A DNA stretch of 15,843 nt. It comes from CAYGTK01 sp964352775. Its GTDB lineage: Bacteria > Bacteroidota > Bacteroidia > Chitinophagales > CAIOSU01. The stretch is taken from contig CAYGTK010000089.1 of the NCBI GenBank assembly GCA_964352775.1, forward strand, positions 1 to 15,843, written 5' to 3'. A model generated the notes under the pieces. That model searched no databases, was not told the origin of the DNA, and saw nothing but the letters and a program-made list of their open reading frames with translations. A program made the position numbers and the translations under genes. Below are positions 15,501 through 15,843 of the stretch, piece after piece. Numbering within the stretch: position 1 is the first letter of the stretch; the number at the start of each line of letters is the position of its first letter.

Positions 15501-15843
15501 TCCGTTGCTGTACAACCATTAGCGTCTGTTACCGTTACGCTGTATGTTCCGCTTCCTAAGCTAGCTAGGTCTTCTGTTGTTTCGCCATTACTCCAATTAT
15601 AAGTGAACGGAGTTGTTCCACCTGATACGGTCAAGTCGATAGTTCCATCATCAGAACCGTTACAGTCTGCTGCACTTGGTGTCAAACTTAAACTAATAGC
15701 ATCAGGCTCACTCACAGTTTGCGTTACGTTAGCATCGCATCCATTAGCGTCCATTACCATTACAGTGTAAGTACCAGCAGTTAATCCATTGATGTCTTCT
15801 GTTGTTGCTCCTGTATTCCAAGAGTACGTGAACGGTGAAGTAC
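12509..15843 (-). CDS. Large SprB-repeat protein with dockerin-like C-terminus, 5' partial
   Basis: The frame is open to the right edge (TSPFTYSWNTGATTEDINGL at the border), so the start, any signal peptide and more repeats lie outside; at least 1,110 residues are visible. The ATG at 15758-15760 falls inside a repeat and is not a start. Visible order: one partial and 11 complete SprB repeats (13211-15843), then a module of about 170 residues with VALAAYLEGPFD, VVDWVLVSFR, AALLHKDG and QHRNHMGVMSA, which I recognise from memory as common at the C-terminus of Bacteroidota surface proteins. A dockerin-like tail with two 12-residue calcium-type loops follows (12560-12682). The protein ends FSGVKP with no type A or type B T9SS sorting domain that I can see, unlike its neighbour. 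The stop is 20 bases before the outer candidate ATG (90 before the preferred one) of the next adhesin gene, so the two are probably co-transcribed. Likely a surface adhesin or scaffold component. Confidence 0.87.
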   Translation of the reverse strand, partial: TSPFTYSWNTGATTEDINGLTAGTYTVMVMDANGCDANVTQTVSEPDAISLSLTPSAADCNGSDDGTIDLTVSGGTTPFTYNWSNGETTEDLASLGSGTYSVTVTDANGCTATDDATITQPVLLTVSLDSTNASCNAVNDGSVSATVNGGTMPYTYAWSNGSTSADITATGAGTYLITVTDANGCTAVESTTIAQPDALAVSLTPSAIDCDGLDNGTVTSSVTGGTTPYTYAWSNGANTADIDNLTSGTYTLTVTDANGCVETSMATITQPSLLAASATSTDVSCFGGNDGSVDLTVSGGTTPYTYAWSNGATTEDLNGLSAFIPTFSVTVTDVNGCTATATSTVDQPGPLTLGANTTTVSCAGGNDGEIELTVQGGTSPFTYTWTNGESTQDISGLTAGTYTVMVMDANGCDATVSQTIAEPATISLTNTKVDVSINGGNDGSIDLTVAGGTSPYTYVWDNNATSQDINNLTAGTYCVTVTDVNGCTGADCITINEPGCSDFTAQAAVTDAACFGSADGSITVTPSLGTTPYTYAWSTGGSNATEGGLSAGTYSVTVTDAVNCIVTLTETVGEASELMLSGIAADAACNGQASGSIDLTVVGGTPAYTYAWSDGSTMEDPNGLAVGSYTVTLTDANGCTASTSFSINEPTAIVLNTEVTDPACFGNSDGSIDLSVVGGTAPYTYAWSNGASSQDLNSLTAFLPVYSVTVTDANGCTASTIANLAQPQPLTLGVNTTPTNCNGGTDGMVDLIVQGGTTPYTYAWSNSETGQDLSNVAGGTYMVTVTDANGCDATLQANVLEPTPIMLSANTTNACTGTADGSIDLSVSGGSSPYTYTWNNGSNMEDISNLAAGTYAITVHDVNGCSSISSFTIIEVSCQTQQIRVALAAYLEGPFDMNTMEMHNKLHSFCHVVPTDQPYNTAPWNHTGTEADSAMDANVVDWVLVSFRRTKDASSTFYRTAALLHKDGRIYSVDGGFEFAVDFAAGDSIYAVVQHRNHMGVMSATAVTQYSSSTVMIDFRHEQSYQEGVPVTSGQKMKAVGNQGLPYYVLHSGDGDANFDVNSTDFVPLSNEYNRFNEYGKGDFNMDCDCNSNDIPYWINNFNQFSGVKP
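12560..12682 (-). other. Dockerin-like pair of EF-hand-type calcium loops
   Basis: Loop 1 (12647-12682) encodes DGDANFDVNSTD and loop 2 (12560-12595) encodes DFNMDCDCNSND. Both have acidic or Asn residues at positions 1, 3, 5, 7, 9 and 12, and each is preceded by Gly and followed by an amphipathic segment (FVPLSNEYNRF and IPYWINNFNQF). The duplicated loop-helix layout is that of type I dockerins. Loop 2 has two unusual Cys residues. Confidence 0.7.
13211..15843 (-). repeat. SprB repeat array with a five-unit higher-order period
   Basis: Eleven full units of 74-77 residues plus one cut by the window edge. Units five apart resemble each other more than neighbours do. The units starting at 14797 and 13660 both open with PLTLG(A/V)NTT, and the units just before each carry a rare AF(I/L)P replacement of the usual AGTY (SAFIPTFSVTV and TAFLPVYSVTV). 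The spacing 14797 to 13660 is 1,137 bases, exactly five units (75+75+77+75+77 codons). Confidence 0.8.

Overview
The window looks like chromosomal DNA of a Bacteroidota bacterium. The evidence is a PorP/SprF-family outer-membrane protein, a gliding-motility-associated (type B) type IX secretion C-terminal domain, very long arrays of SprB-type repeats, and start codons that mostly lack a strong Shine-Dalgarno sequence. I cannot place it below phylum level from sequence alone.

Left part (1-1207, + strand): the 3' part of a VanX-like M15 metallopeptidase gene whose frame stays open to the left edge, a small cupin protein 35 bases downstream, and a 40-residue lysine-rich ORF of unknown function. 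Facing them on the - strand is a uridine-phosphorylase-like nucleoside phosphorylase (1295-2158). These are housekeeping or accessory metabolic genes with no evident link to the rest.

Right part (2240-15843, - strand): one apparent operon read right to left. First is a giant repeat protein that runs off the right edge (12509-15843, at least 1,110 residues visible). It has SprB repeats, then a conserved Bacteroidota module, then two EF-hand-like loops resembling a type I dockerin. It shows no recognisable T9SS sorting domain. Next comes a second giant protein (about 3,050 residues) with a signal peptide, a possible cohesin-like N-terminal domain, 6 SprB repeats, 3 Ig/cadherin-like domains, 25 more SprB repeats, a fourth Ig/cadherin-like domain and a type B T9SS C-terminal domain. 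Last is a PorP/SprF-family protein, followed by a strong intrinsic terminator at 2240-2266. The order adhesin, adhesin, SprF matches the sprB-sprF logic known from Flavobacterium johnsoniae, where an SprF-like protein supports secretion or anchoring of the adjacent type B CTD protein.

The likely combined role is construction of very large cell-surface filaments or adhesins by the type IX secretion system. The most interesting points are the possible dockerin (upstream protein) and cohesin-like (downstream protein) pairing, the missing sorting domain on the upstream protein, and a five-repeat higher-order period in the upstream array. Repeat counts were made by eye from the translated sequence.
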